Counted from the stretch's first letter, positions 1 through 10,866 are shown. The stretch: DNA of 64,000 nt from Drosophila miranda (GCF_003369915.1 NC_046674.1:26911657-26975656); one strand, 5' to 3'. Notes: generated by a model from the sequence alone, not told the origin. Numbers and translations: made by a program.

Positions 1-2112
1 AACTGAACGTCACGCTAAACTCTGAGGAAGATATCGAGATGGCTGTAGATAATATCACAGAGAGTATACACATGGCTGCTGCTGCCTCAACGCCCTCGCA
101 TCCTCCGACAAGCGCCGCCTATGGAATAGTTCTTACAAGAGAGGCCAGAGAGCTTTTGTCACAAAAAAGGAGACTTCGCAGACGCGCAATCCGATCTCAA
201 GACCCATGGGACCGAATTCTATGGAACCGGGCTGCCAAGCAACTTCGAAACACCCTGAGAGAACTTCGAAGCAACTTCTTTGAACAAAAGCTTGCTTCCA
301 TGGATTACACCGTGGATGCTGGATATTCGCTTTGGAAGACCACTAAGTCTCTTAAGAGACAACCGTTCAGACAGATTCCCATCCGGTGTCCCAACGGTGA
401 ACTTGCTAGAAACGAAGAAGAGCAGGCCAATTCGTTTGCACATCATTTAGGGGACAGGTTCACCCATTACCAATTCGCCACGGAGGCGCAGTACAAAGAG
501 ACAAAAGATAGTCTGCAAACACCTCTACAAATGGCCTTACCCATTAAACCAGCCAGGGCTGACGAGATTGTTGAAGTCATCAAGTCCCTACCGAGGAAGA
601 AGGCTCCTGGCATTGACAGAGTGTGCAATTCCACACTGAAAGCATTGCCTAATCGGGCGATACTCTACATAGTGCTCATTTTTAACGCCATGTTAAGGAT
701 GCAGTTTTTCCCTAAGCAGTGGAAGATAGCAACAATCCTGATGATCCATAAGCCTGGAAAACCGGAGGATGACCCTGAGTCGTATCGGCCAATAAGTCTT
801 TTGTCTTCCTTATCTAAGGTATGGGAGAGGCTTCTTGCCAATCGTCTTGGTAGTATAATCAAGGAATGTCGTATCTTGCCGGATCACCAGTTTGGCTTTC
901 GGGAGGGACACGGCACAGTGGAGCAAGTCCACAGATTGGCAGGACACATCCTACAGGCCTATGATGATCTAGAATACTGCAATGCAGTCTTCATTGATAT
1001 GCAGCAAGCCTTCGATAGAGTTTGGCATATCGGCCTACTGAGCAAAATTAAAAAACTGTTCCCAGCACCATACTACGGTGTCCTACGATCATACTTGGAA
1101 GGACGTCAGTTTATGGTCAGGTTCAGGAACACACATTCAACACCTTGCCAAATGAGAGCTGGAGTTCCACAGGGCAGCGTCCTTGGCCCGCTGCTTTACT
1201 CTATCTATACTGCAGATCTACCCTCCCCAAGCGAGCAACATATGGAGGCCCCCCGTAAGGCTCTGCTTGCTACCTACGCGGACGTTATAGCACTGCTCTA
1301 CAGCTCCAAGTGCCGCCTTGAGGCAGCAGATGGTCTCCAAGAGTTCCTCTACTCTTTGGCAGCTTGGTGCAAAAGATGGAATTTAAAAGTCAACCCACTG
1401 AAGACCACCAATCCATGCTTCACCCTGAAAGCGCTCATAGACCACACCCCACCCATAAAGTTTGAAGGCGTAACTTTGGACCAACCAGAGCAAGCAAAGT
1501 ATCTCGGTATCACCCTTGATAAGCGTCTTACTTTTGGTCCACACTTGAAAGCTACGGCTCGTAAATGTGGGCAAAGAATGCAGCAATTGCGGTGGCTGAT
1601 TAACAGAAGAAGCACCATGTCACTGAGAGCCAAAAGAGCAGTTTATGTACACTGTGTAGCCCCGATCTGGCTCTACGGTGTGCAGATTTGGGGTATAGCT
1701 GCCAAATCGAACTATAAACGGATACAGGTCTTGCAGAATCGCGCCATGAGGCAAATAACGAACTGCCCTTGGTACGTGCGCGGCTCCACCCTACATCGGG
1801 ATTTGAATCTGCATACAGTAGAGGAGCAGATTGGAAGGCACACCAGCAGATACAGTGACAGGCTAATTAGACACCATAGTATGCTCGCCAGACGATTACT
1901 ACCTGCCAGGCCTTTGAGGCGGTTGAAGAGATTGGGTTTTGCCAAAACTATTGGCCAACTCTAAGTTTCCCTCCCAATATTATAATATTATATTTTTTGT
2001 AAGTCCTCTCGCATTTAGCATTAGGTTTGGCTACCCCAATATTATTTACCAGTGATGTTAAGATACGTTATATGCAATGTACGGATTCAACGCTTAATAA
2101 AAAAAAAAAAAG

Positions 2113-2142
<30 letters not shown>
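1..2142 (+). mobile_element. Jockey-clade non-LTR retrotransposon (LINE), 3' part with poly(A) tail
   Basis: The 3' portion of a LINE: most of ORF2, a short 3' UTR (1965-2096) and a roughly 45-nt poly(A) tail with one interrupting G (about 2098-2142). The tail abuts Ago2 exon B sequence at 2143, so the element inserted into an Ago2 copy and now forms the left edge of the amplified array. Its 5' end, including any endonuclease domain and ORF1, lies outside the window, so the target-site duplication cannot be checked. Jockey-clade placement rests on the reverse transcriptase motifs and the poly(A) tail. Confidence 0.85.
3..1964 (+). CDS. LINE ORF2 reverse transcriptase, 5' partial
   Basis: The frame is open from base 3 to the stop at 1962-1964; the ATG at 39 is only the first in-window Met, so the real start is upstream. 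Counting from that Met, RT landmarks are KAPGIDR (188-194), YRPISLL (249-255), the FIDMQQAFD region holding the first catalytic Asp (319-327), AGVPQGSVLGPLL (374-386) and the catalytic box at 413-416. The box reads YADV where active enzymes have YADD, and the next residue is Ile where family members usually have Thr. Two C-to-T-like or T-for-A substitutions would explain this, and the second catalytic Asp is lost. The protein should be inactive as a polymerase although the frame is otherwise unbroken. No endonuclease domain is visible in this part. Confidence 0.85.
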   Translation: MNVTLNSEEDIEMAVDNITESIHMAAAASTPSHPPTSAAYGIVLTREARELLSQKRRLRRRAIRSQDPWDRILWNRAAKQLRNTLRELRSNFFEQKLASMDYTVDAGYSLWKTTKSLKRQPFRQIPIRCPNGELARNEEEQANSFAHHLGDRFTHYQFATEAQYKETKDSLQTPLQMALPIKPARADEIVEVIKSLPRKKAPGIDRVCNSTLKALPNRAILYIVLIFNAMLRMQFFPKQWKIATILMIHKPGKPEDDPESYRPISLLSSLSKVWERLLANRLGSIIKECRILPDHQFGFREGHGTVEQVHRLAGHILQAYDDLEYCNAVFIDMQQAFDRVWHIGLLSKIKKLFPAPYYGVLRSYLEGRQFMVRFRNTHSTPCQMRAGVPQGSVLGPLLYSIYTADLPSPSEQHMEAPRKALLATYADVIALLYSSKCRLEAADGLQEFLYSLAAWCKRWNLKVNPLKTTNPCFTLKALIDHTPPIKFEGVTLDQPEQAKYLGITLDKRLTFGPHLKATARKCGQRMQQLRWLINRRSTMSLRAKRAVYVHCVAPIWLYGVQIWGIAAKSNYKRIQVLQNRAMRQITNCPWYVRGSTLHRDLNLHTVEEQIGRHTSRYSDRLIRHHSMLARRLLPARPLRRLKRLGFAKTIGQL

Positions 2143-2143
<1 letters not shown>

Positions 2144-2899
2144 GGCCATGGCGATCTGTTACCTGGACGGCAGGAAAGCAAGTTTCACTTCAAAGGTGCA
2201 TCAAGCTCGGGGACAACACAACAACACTTACTTTCACTTCTTGGCCCTGGGAGCTGCATTTTAGCTTCACAACTGAGTAGCACGATGCACGTCCATCAAA
2301 TGCGGCAATCGCACCGCCCAAGTGTTCAACTCTGTACTGCTCAAAAGCCTGACGATAGAACTTCTTAGGACGCTCTGGCGTGATCTTCACATCGTAGTGA
2401 TAGGCCACCGCAGGCATTTTGTCCAAGTTAACGTCGAGATAATTGACAGATACTTGACCAGGTTTTCCCAAAGTTCCACGCGGCTGAGGCAGACCTCTGC
2501 CCTGGGCTCCTGGCCATTGGGGGAGTTCGCCTTGCGGCTGGCGAGAACTATAGAGCTGGGAGCCTCCTTGGCGTTGTTGATTGCCGCCCTGTCCTCGCTG
2601 TTGTCCTGCGTGCTGTTGTCGGTTCTGTTTTTCCATAGCATCGCTGTGTGGCTGCTGCTGCTTCTCTTCCTCCTTCTGCAAGCCAGAGGCGGCAGGACCT
2701 CCATTTGGGGGTTGAGTAGCCTGTTCTCCATCCGCACCAGCAGCTAAAGATTCGTGAAGAGAGGAAGAATTGATGGTAAACAATCGATTCACGGACCTGC
2801 GCTAAAAAGATCTAAAACAAAACAAAATATCCTCCAATATCCAAAATTGACGTGTAGAATTATTTTGTAACTAAATGTCAAACCTTCATTCTTACCCAT
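2143..2899 (-). pseudogene. AGO2: Ago2 copy U0: exons 1, A and part of B only
   Basis: Exon 1 contributes ATGG (start codon 2899-2897, donor GTAAGA). Exon A is 2232-2743 and encodes the Gln/Gly-rich N-terminus followed by the start of the Ago N domain ([17 protein letters not shown], then [12 protein letters not shown]). The exon B remnant is 2143-2162. Everything downstream (PAZ, MID, PIWI) is absent because the LINE replaces it. Exon A is fully open and joins exon 1 in frame: the G of ATGG completes the first Ala codon after the acceptor at 2744-2746. Family assignment is from the close match to Drosophila Ago2; Ago2 is the slicer of the siRNA pathway. Confidence 0.85.
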
Positions 2900-4751
2900 A
2901 TGAAATGGGAACAATCAAGGCATGAATAAAATGTCAAAATTTCAAAAAAAACAAATAATTTTTTTTATTTTTTCAATTTTACTAAATTTGACCGAGTCCT
3001 GGATTCTACTATGCGATGGAAACATAACTTATGTAGGGATCTAGGGGGTTTTCGCTGTTGTTGGAACCGCACACGTATCGCATATTTACCGAATTTGTAC
3101 CAAAAGGTACAACTCCACCTGCCTTTTTGTTGATGTTGTTGCAGGGGCTTCCCGACAACCCGACAACCCGCTTCAGGGTTTTTGGTTTTTAAAAATTCCC
3201 ACTGCTGCTTTTAATTTTGTATTTCACTTACTATTTTCTTTTTCCATTTTTCTTTTTCTTTTCGATTTTATATCCTTTCCCGACGACTGAACTGTTTCGA
3301 ATGACTGAAATATTTATTTCCTGTTGGCTAAACTTTTTGCTCTAAATTTGTTTGACGTATAACACTGTGCTGTGTGATCGATTCCAATAATCTTGTAGTC
3401 GAGTCTGTTTTGTTTATGATTCAGTTTTATCAGGTGTGCAGTTAGTTATCTCTAACGCTCTCAGAAAAACCAGAAAATTAGTTGGCGCTAATGCACATAT
3501 GTATGTACCTCCAGCATTTAAACCAAATGGGCAGTGTAGTATGGTGTCGGAAGACAGAGCTGGACGTTCACAGCCTAAAGTCGTCGCTCTTCTCCTTGCA
3601 CCGATCCGCTAAAATGAACGCTAAAATAAAACGTTTTAGACATGCTATGGAGTCGCTCCATGCAGCCCTGATCATTGATCCACGATCACCGATCCCAATC
3701 GCCAGAGCCAAATCGGCCTGCATATTGCGTTGAACGCGTGGGAGTCTCAGTTCAGATTGGTTTCGATTCGCCAGCCAGTTCCTATCTACATGAATTTTTT
3801 TTGGGTCAGCTTATCTGTGAATATAGCTGGGGGCTCTTATCTTCTATCTGAGCTGTACCACCTCGCACCACGCTCCTTTATCCCTCGCATTTAAGTACTT
3901 TAAGTCCTTGGATATGTACACCGCCGCGGATACGTTATATTTGTAAAATGTAATTCCTCCCAACTGCATCCTCGCAGTCTCCCCAGTTAATCAGCGAAAC
4001 AGCTCCTGCTCTTATCCTGCGCCTATGCACTGCCCTACCCTACCCTACCATCATTGTAGAAACCCCCACTAGTCGTAGTTTACGGTTTAAGCGAATTTTT
4101 TTATAGTTTCTAAGTGGAAAATAAAATACAAAATCCACAACAGATTATATCATTCTTTCCTTATTCCGTCACTGCGCGAGACGCCCGCTTAGAGTCCGTG
4201 AAGAAGAGATATCAATTGGATTGGATAATATACTAAGTATATCCCTGAGGAATTTTTTTGCATTTAACAAAACGAAATGAAAGAATTGTTTATATCGGAC
4301 TATCGGTCTATCTATTATAAATAATATCTACTCGTACTCGTATTCAAAGTCAAAATTCTCGTACCATCTGCAGGGGTATAACAAGACAAGAATTCTTCAA
4401 CCACGAATATGTTCAATTCTCCAGAATTTGCGCGAGTATATGAGTATACCTTTATTTATACAGGTTCAGATATTATTGGAGGGATGGATGGGCGCGATTA
4501 TTATTTTTCGTACATCCAATACCAGTGACCTGGGACTTCCTTTCTGATGACCTGTGGGGAAATCTCCTGCGCCTGTGCCTGTGACTAGTCCAGGGGATCT
4601 CCGAAACCCCTTACAGAAGAGGCTAAAGGAGGAGGGAGAGGCCACACGCACACAAATGTTAATCAGCCAAATCGAATCGAATCGGATCGTGGACAGCTTA
4701 TAGTTACCTATTTCTTCGGTGGATTGCAGCTCCAGGCCAAGCAATACAACC
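2900..4751. other. Spacer between Ago2 5' end and gene X, U0
   Basis: About 1.85 kb present in every unit. It starts with A/T homopolymer runs (about 2940-2985), followed by a GC-richer stretch, the short TPR-like reading frame described in U1 (here 3482-3733), and an AATAAA motif near 4120. It should contain the Ago2 promoter (minus strand) and the gene X 3' flank. I see no full gene. Confidence 0.6.
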
Positions 4752-5325
4752 TCATTGGTCTCTGTACAAATTGCGACTTGTGGTATTGTATTGCTGGTCC
4801 CATTTTTCCTCCCAGCTAAGAAGATTCCCGACAGCGATAGCAGGCTCTTTTGGATTGTCCATGGGATGCTTGCGCTTGCGTCCGTTGGGTTGCCCAATGG
4901 GTGGCCATGGCTCTGGCAATATCGACCTGCTGAGCTCCTCGTCGATTTTTTCCTTCCTTTCCTCCCACACAAGAAGATCGTGGACAGCCTTTTCGTCAAC
5001 CAGATTGCACCATGGTCTGGGCTGCCAAGCGCTGGGGGTTAGGCAAGGTGGGGAACTATAGACTTATAACTCTGTGAATGAAATTCGAGACTGCTTTAAG
5101 TTTTTCGCTGCAGTGGATAGGATATATACATCATGTGCAGCTTATGCGATAGCCTACCGAGTATTTCTGCAGAAGATGCATCTTCTTACCTTGAAATTTC
5201 ATCGTTGACGTCATTCTGCGCTTCATCCTCGAATAATGCACTGAAATATAGAATTTTTGCATAGTGTTTTGCATGAAAATGAAATGAAAATGTTTTTTTA
5301 AATACCTCATAATTTCTTGCTCCAT
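4752..5325 (-). CDS. Gene X copy U0, three exons, 116 aa form, unrecognised
   Basis: Same three-exon structure as the U1 copy, which is described there in full. The start is at 5325 and the stop at 4752. An in-frame 24-bp loss in exon 3 removes eight codons (AWKKQVME) just after VWEE, giving 116 rather than 124 aa. Splice sites and the remaining frame are intact. The RPW/NLV variant is found instead of the RPG/NPV of U1. I do not recognise the family. Confidence 0.5.
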
Positions 5326-6012
5326 GATCTTCCTTTTTTGTTGTATACTCGCTCTGTCCTAATTCCCTGGTGTCTGTATTGTTCAGATGGCTCCTTTTAA
5401 TTGAATCCTTTTTTTAACAATGAAGTGGAGTGGAAATATTGGTTTTTTACTTGTCAAAAAAAATGCAACTCTGGCTTGGACTGAGCACTGGCCCAACACT
5501 GCTCAGCGTTAAGCCCAATCAAGTCACGAAACGTCTTTTAACACATATGTATATGTTCCGTGCACCGATGAACTTTTCCTGTACTGTACTGTTTTCTCCA
5601 CTTTTTTGTTTGTTGCATTATTATGCATACTTTGGCATATATTATGCATATGCATATACAAATATGCGTAATAATATGCAATTCATTCTTCAAAAATATG
5701 CATATTTGTATGTAAGAAAGCCAAGCCTCGAAAACCATCGATTACGATTCGCTTTTGACGCATACATTGTACAATGTGCAGTATTAAATAAATAGTTTAA
5801 AATGGAAAAAAAGTTATAAAATATTTTATTTTATTGAGATGTAATTGGGATGTAGATAACAGTGGCGCCATTCGGTTTTATTCATTTTCTGACAGTCTGG
5901 CAGCGCCTATACACAGCTGCTGAAGCGAAAGCACCGTTATACTGTACAAATGTAGGCAATGTGAAAATAATTAAATAAATCGAAAATCTCTCATTATGAG
6001 TTAATTTTCAGT
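5326..6012. other. Gene X 5' flank and AT-rich TGCATA cluster, without gene S
   Basis: Contains the gene X upstream region (5326-5607), then a direct junction into the TGCATA-rich cluster (about 5615-5712) and the mos pseudogene 5' flank. The roughly 1-kb segment with gene S present in U1 is missing here. No other gene seen. Confidence 0.6.
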
Positions 6013-6757
6013 AGCTAATCGACAAATTGAGCTTGTGCTTACCACGCCGAAGCGCAATCACTTGCTTAAGGATGTTCCCCCATCCGCACCAGGTGTCAGA
6101 TTCTCGGCCGCGGTGCATATGGTACTGTTTTTAAGTCAATTTATCGCGGTATTTTTGACCCAATAAAATGGATATATCTTATTGATCGCCTCTGAACTAT
6201 GAACAGATTACTCCGCTCGAAGATTATCAAGGGACAGGCTGTCTGTACGCTGCACAATAAGTCGCATTTGCTGAATTTGGATCGCACAAACATTGTGCGT
6301 CTCATAATAACAGAGTCCGCTGTTGCCTTTAGTATTATCGTTATGGAGTGTCCGTAGGATACTGGACACGCTAGCGTTGGCGTTCATCCACAGAGTGCTG
6401 TATGTGATTCGGTTGGACATTGTGGCTGCTCTGCGCTACTGTGTGCTCAACGTGCTCCGCGTGGACTTCAAGCCTGCCAAAATTTTGGTAACTGCCAGCG
6501 CAACTACATCTCCAAGCTGTGCTACATAGGGTCATACATTAAAATTGGCGAGTTTTGAGCCCGCCAGAGCCAGAGCAATGCCAGGGGCACCCTGTCTCTG
6601 CAAGCCCTGCGCTCGGATTCACTTTCAGGCGCCTCGGCCACTCCCTGGTTTGGCATGTGTCAAATGCAGTGCAGTCGCTGCAACGACTCCATCACTTACC
6701 AAGTGGTCAAGCCCTCTCCGGCGACTACCCCAAGAGAGCACCCCTCGTCGGCTGTAA
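6013..6757 (+). pseudogene. mos: mos-like serine/threonine kinase pseudogene, U1
   Basis: Mos is a germline MAPKKK that drives meiotic MAPK signalling. Pieces of a Mos-type kinase are legible in order across several frames: TTPKRNHLLKDVPPSAPG (N-terminal region, after an acceptor TTTTCAG at about 6012), NRLLRSKIIKGQAV, LDHTNIVRLI (alpha-C side), LDIVAALRYC (alpha-E), VDFKPAKILV (catalytic loop), KLCYIGSYIKIGEF (activation segment), GTL and ALRSDPLSGAS, and NDSITYQVVK. The catalytic loop Asn is Lys and the DFG triplet reads YIG, and there are in-frame stops and frameshifts, so it is a dead host gene. Identity is from memory of Drosophila Mos; another kinase of that group is possible but less likely. 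Confidence 0.7.
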
Positions 6758-7231
6758 CGTGAATTTGTACGTGAGTGAAAGCAGTTCTCGGGCGGATATA
6801 TTAGCGTGCCGCAATCTAAATTTCAAAACATCGTGCAGCAGTAGCCGTGAGCTAAAGAGGAAGCACACGCAGAACAGATAAACGCTTTATTTTGATAGTC
6901 CGGCGCTATCGGATCTCAACCTAAGCTGCTGGGGGATCGAGCCTAATTTCCACACGAGCCCTATTCTTCTGAGGAATAACCTGGAGCTCATCTTGAGCAG
7001 AAGCTCTCCCGCCGGCTTGCTTTTCGGCTTATGTCATGATTAGGTCGTGTTCGTTTGTAATTTGTTTGTATTATTTGCACTGTTTTATAAGCAATTACCA
7101 TAGCAATCTTTCGATTGATTGATCTTTGATTAAATTTTACATTAGGGGCAAGACAGGTGTGGGTCAATAATTTATATTTTGTAACTTCTTTTTCGTTTAG
7201 AAGAAGTGAAGATATTTTGTTAGTTTTCTGC
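6758..7231. other. Region between mos pseudogene and Ago2 stop codon
   Basis: About 470 bp separating the two convergent genes, repeated at 17856-18329, 26691-27163, 33691-34166, 41501-41975 and 50719-51199. It presumably holds the Ago2 3' UTR and the former mos 3' end. A short open stretch on the plus strand (to about 6881) may be the mos C-terminus but I cannot align it. Confidence 0.5.
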
Positions 7232-9391
7232 CTAAACAAAATACATAGGGCTCGTCTTCATGAACTCTGGCACTATCAAACGCTTTGCGTACTCCTCCTG
7301 GGGAGAACGAAACTTGGTGCAGCTGGAAGAAAAGCAGTCAAGATGACTTATCAGAACGAAAATATGAAACAATAATAATAATAATATCGCACCCAGTAAG
7401 GTAGACACGTCCACGTGCCGCAGCCAAATGTGCCAAATATGCCGGAGCCGGATAAGACACTGCGCGGTTGCAACGAGGAAACATGTGACAAAGATTGTAT
7501 GTCAATTTCTGCAGTACATCAATATCCAAGTTGCCCGTATTCTCGATTACGTTGTAACGCGTCGGCTTGGCCGTCCCCTGAATCGACTGATGGCTGACCA
7601 TGAAGAACTGCATCTCATTGGGATGGACAATGGTGCGATCGACGACGGTTCCCGGAACAACGTTGTTGAACTTGTTGTATTGCGATGGAACTCCGTTCGG
7701 AAAGAAGCGCGTATGATGCCGCTTAACTACAATGACGCAGCAAATCTTGGGCTTAATGTGCAGCTGAAAGGAGGCGAAGGTCGATTAGTGATATACAATT
7801 ACAATGTTTCTGGATGCAAGAGTTCAACTTACCTTGCTGCAGGCGGCAGAAATTCCCCTCAACTCTTTATTCTTGATGTTGGGAAACTGGCCATCGCTTA
7901 CGCCATCACGATAATAGATTATGTGCTCGGGGTAGGATTTTTGGAACTTATGATAGACACGCAAGTGCTCAAGGGTTATCGACTCCATGTCCTCGATCTC
8001 CTCCAGGGCAGAGCGTTGCAAGCGATATTGCATGTTATATGAAGCCCCGAATGGATCGTGGGAGGCGGCAACACCCACCACACTGGGGATCTCTCGCTGA
8101 TCGGGCGACGGATGAGTCACATCGGCACCCAAAAACATGGTGTTCTTTAGCAGACAGTGCAGGTAATCCCTTAGCTTGTGATTGGTGCCGTTAAGTTTGG
8201 AATTGACCTTAAGTAGAATGCTACCAATAACCTGCGCGTTACATTTGCGCTCGACTGTGATCTGCTTGATGCATTGTGTAAGAATGCCGTGCTGCAGCTC
8301 AGCCTTTTGCTTCACGACATCATAAAGGTGCCCGAAATTTGGTATAATAACGAACACCACATCAAATTGATTCTTTTTTAAATAGCGGAAATGAGCATCT
8401 AGTTCACGTTCATCCTTGTAGTACAGTTTCTCGGCCTAGGCATCCAGGCACAGATTGACTTTGCGACTCTTCTGAAGAACCTGCCACGAAAATTAGGCAG
8501 GATCCTGCAATGCAATGCAAAGAACTTACCATCTTCTGAAGCTCGTCCACTTACAGGTAGTTAATCTTGCCGTAGAGTATGGCCCATTTATGTGACTTTG
8601 GCTTGGGTTCAAGGAATTGCATGCCATCCATGCGCCACGAACCGTTCATCACCGAGGCCAAATTGTTTTTGTACTCAATCTGAGGCGCATTGAGCGTGCG
8701 TGTATTCACGACGATGAAGTCACTGCCCAGACGTATGCCAAAGTGGCTGATGGTCGGGTCTAAATTGTGCCTGAAATATTCCATCAAGCGGATGATCTTG
8801 GCCTTCCTCTCGTTGGTGGAAGTGGCAGCATACTTAATCATGGCCGCCACCTGATTAGCTCCATCCTTGCGCTGCGATACGATGAAAAGAAATCAAATCA
8901 GGAAATGATTTGCAGTGAAAGAAACTAGTTGAACTCACATTCAGTGTCTGCTCATCCTCAATGCGACATAATTCGATAGGCAAGTAAATGTGCTTCAACA
9001 TGCAAGCAGAGAAGGTTCGGAAACTTTAAATTATACTGCCGAGACTTGTAGTACTCTGCAACGGTCATTTCTTTTCCATCCAGCTCAAATGTCTGAGTGC
9101 TAGCCGGAACCTTACAAAGCCCGTTGACTCTGAAGACGCGCGGGGCGCTGCCAAGACAGGCAGGCGGCTCGTAAATTATATTTATGCCCGTTAGGAATGA
9201 TTCAATATCAGAACGCTTCTAGTCAAGATTTGTGCTTTTGTCAATTTTCTGTTATTTTTTGTAAGATTTTGGATGGATGGCGGCCGGGCCTGAAAGAGGT
9301 GTAATTTAACAAACAACAAACGATTTGAATTTAAAGAGAACAAAAGAATCGAATTAACATTAAAATTAAAATGAGGCGACCTCTGCCAAGG

Positions 9392-9435
9392 CAGTGGCTC
9401 CAGTGGCTCCAGTGGTTACAGTGGCTCCAGTGACT
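9392..9435. repeat. 9-bp minisatellite in tws 3' UTR
   Basis: Imperfect tandem repeats of AGTGGCTCC (with one AGTGGTTAC). U1 has two more repeats than U5 (44155-44176), so the tract has changed since the retrocopy was duplicated. Confidence 0.8.
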
Positions 9436-9534
9436 GCTTTGGCTGAGGCTCAGGCGTGTTTTTGTTGGCGGTTCTGGCTGCTGTTGTTGTGGTTGTGGGC
9501 GTGTGATTCCGGTGTGAGGTTTATAGAGTGTTGG

Positions 9535-10866
9535 CTAAAATTTATCCTGAAATATGAACAGATTGTTGGTCGCGGCCACTGCGATGATATTCTCTTCGGG
9601 ATGCCAGGCGGTGTGCAGAATTTTCTTGTTAAAGTCGAGACAGTCCACGCTGATCTCGTCTTTCTTCCGTTTGCCACCAGTGCAAACTTTTCGCGGCTTG
9701 AGCACCGTCTTCGGCTTGATGATGTCCCTGGAGGCCTCCAGCGTGACATCCTTTTTCGAGTTGCGATCAAAGACACGGAAAAAGTTATTATAGCTGCCAG
9801 TCATGATCGAGCTATCCTTGCCGTTCCAACAGCACTCGAATTTGTCGAAAATGCAATCGTTCTCATACAGCGAGCACAGTTTAGCACGCAGGTATTCGTG
9901 GACCGGATAGGTCTCAATGGGCTTGGTTTCCATATGCAAGTCCCACACCTTGATGCTCAGATAGTCCCGGGAGATCATATAGCGACCAGAATTGCTCAGC
10001 TTCACATCACTGATGGAGCTGATTATCTCGCTGAAGAAGCTGCGATTCGTTGGATTCTCGGGCTCCTCGAACTGTTTGCTGTGCCGGTCGCATAACGCCG
10101 CCGAACGCATATCACATAAACGTATTTTGCCCTTGGAGCTCGAATAGACGAACACATTGCACTCGGTCGGATGGAATTCGGCTGCCGTGATCACCTCGGT
10201 GAGCTCCTCCATGTTGGTTGGCTTGATGTCGACAATGTTGTAGCTCTGATTGACCACCTCCAGGTTCCAGAGATTGATGCGCAAATCGTCGGCGTACAGG
10301 AAAGTCTCTTGATCGGAATTAACGCTAATTGAGTTTATGTGATAGGTATGTGCATTGGCGAAGGTGCGACGCGGCGAGGCCTCCACCATCAGCGGTATCT
10401 GCTTCACAGAAGGAACTCGTAAGGCGGTTACATTTTGGGGATCCCTGATCAGACCGTTCTCCTCTTTCGTGTTGTAGCCCTCAAAGGACTTGTCGCGCTC
10501 GCTGACCTTCCACAACTTGACCGTCTTGTCGTTGGTGGAGAGCAGAAAGTGCACTGGGTTCTTCTGTTGCAGCCATCGGATTTTGTTGATCTTCTCCTCG
10601 ATCTCCAGCGACTTGAGGTAATCGAATTCGGGCTCGTGCGATTGGAATGTCGAATAGACATTGTATTCGCCGCGTCGCGGATTGGCGGCTTTCGAGGCAG
10701 GATCACGCTGAAAGATGACGACGCGACCGCCCATGTCGCCGGTGGCCAGCAGCTCGCCATCGTGATTGAATTCCACGCAGGATATGATATCCGCATTTGT
10801 GACATCATCGTCCAAGGCGCCCTTAATCTGTGAGAAGCACCAGGATGCCTCTCCATTACCGGCCAT
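9535..10866 (-). CDS. tws: Tws / PP2A B55 regulatory subunit ORF (retrocopy), U1
   Basis: 443 codons from MAGNGEASW to IFQDKF, the full family length (human B55alpha is 447 aa). B55 subunits are seven-bladed WD40 propellers that direct PP2A to mitotic and meiotic substrates; Twins is the Drosophila member. The frame is unbroken. Against the conserved family sequence recalled from memory, both copies here carry Tyr191 (Ser in the family, beside the ADD substrate-docking motif), Asn201 (His) and Lys247 (Thr). This copy additionally has Asn24 and Met45 where the U5 copy has Asp and Lys. The frame stays open upstream through Ago2 exon C codons ([11 protein letters not shown] and onward) and the exon E fragment, so it could be translated as a fusion or from its own ATG. 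Confidence 0.9.
   Translation of the reverse strand: MAGNGEASWCFSQIKGALDDDVTNADIISCVEFNHDGELLATGDMGGRVVIFQRDPASKAANPRRGEYNVYSTFQSHEPEFDYLKSLEIEEKINKIRWLQQKNPVHFLLSTNDKTVKLWKVSERDKSFEGYNTKEENGLIRDPQNVTALRVPSVKQIPLMVEASPRRTFANAHTYHINSISVNSDQETFLYADDLRINLWNLEVVNQSYNIVDIKPTNMEELTEVITAAEFHPTECNVFVYSSSKGKIRLCDMRSAALCDRHSKQFEEPENPTNRSFFSEIISSISDVKLSNSGRYMISRDYLSIKVWDLHMETKPIETYPVHEYLRAKLCSLYENDCIFDKFECCWNGKDSSIMTGSYNNFFRVFDRNSKKDVTLEASRDIIKPKTVLKPRKVCTGGKRKKDEISVDCLDFNKKILHTAWHPEENIIAVAATNNLFIFQDKF

Larger units (their letters stand above)
2143..5819. repeat. Amplicon unit U0 (left partial unit)
   Basis: Left-most unit of the array, cut by the LINE. It holds Ago2 exon B (20 bp left), exon A and exon 1, the common spacer, and gene X in its shorter form; gene S is missing. 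The stretch from about 4400 to 5800 is almost identical to 48360-49760 in U5, including the 24-bp deletion in gene X and the junction that removes gene S (near 5608 and 49569). Confidence 0.9.

Noticed and set aside
4466-4999. 177-codon minus-strand frame overlapping gene X exon 3
   Set aside because: Runs in another frame through exon 3 and flanking sequence without splice support; only the gene X frame agrees with the intron phases.
5738-5752. ATCGAT motif upstream of the mos pseudogene as a DRE promoter site
   Set aside because: Only the six-base core is present, not TATCGATA, and the downstream gene is dead.
7428-8042. 204-codon plus-strand open frame over Ago2 exons E and F, repeated in most units
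   Set aside because: It is antisense to the PIWI coding exons, crosses their introns and has no recognisable domain.
9394-10095. Long plus-strand frame (and its 44153-44836 twin) opposite tws
   Set aside because: Mirror of the conserved Tws reading frame; shadow of a GC-balanced coding sequence.
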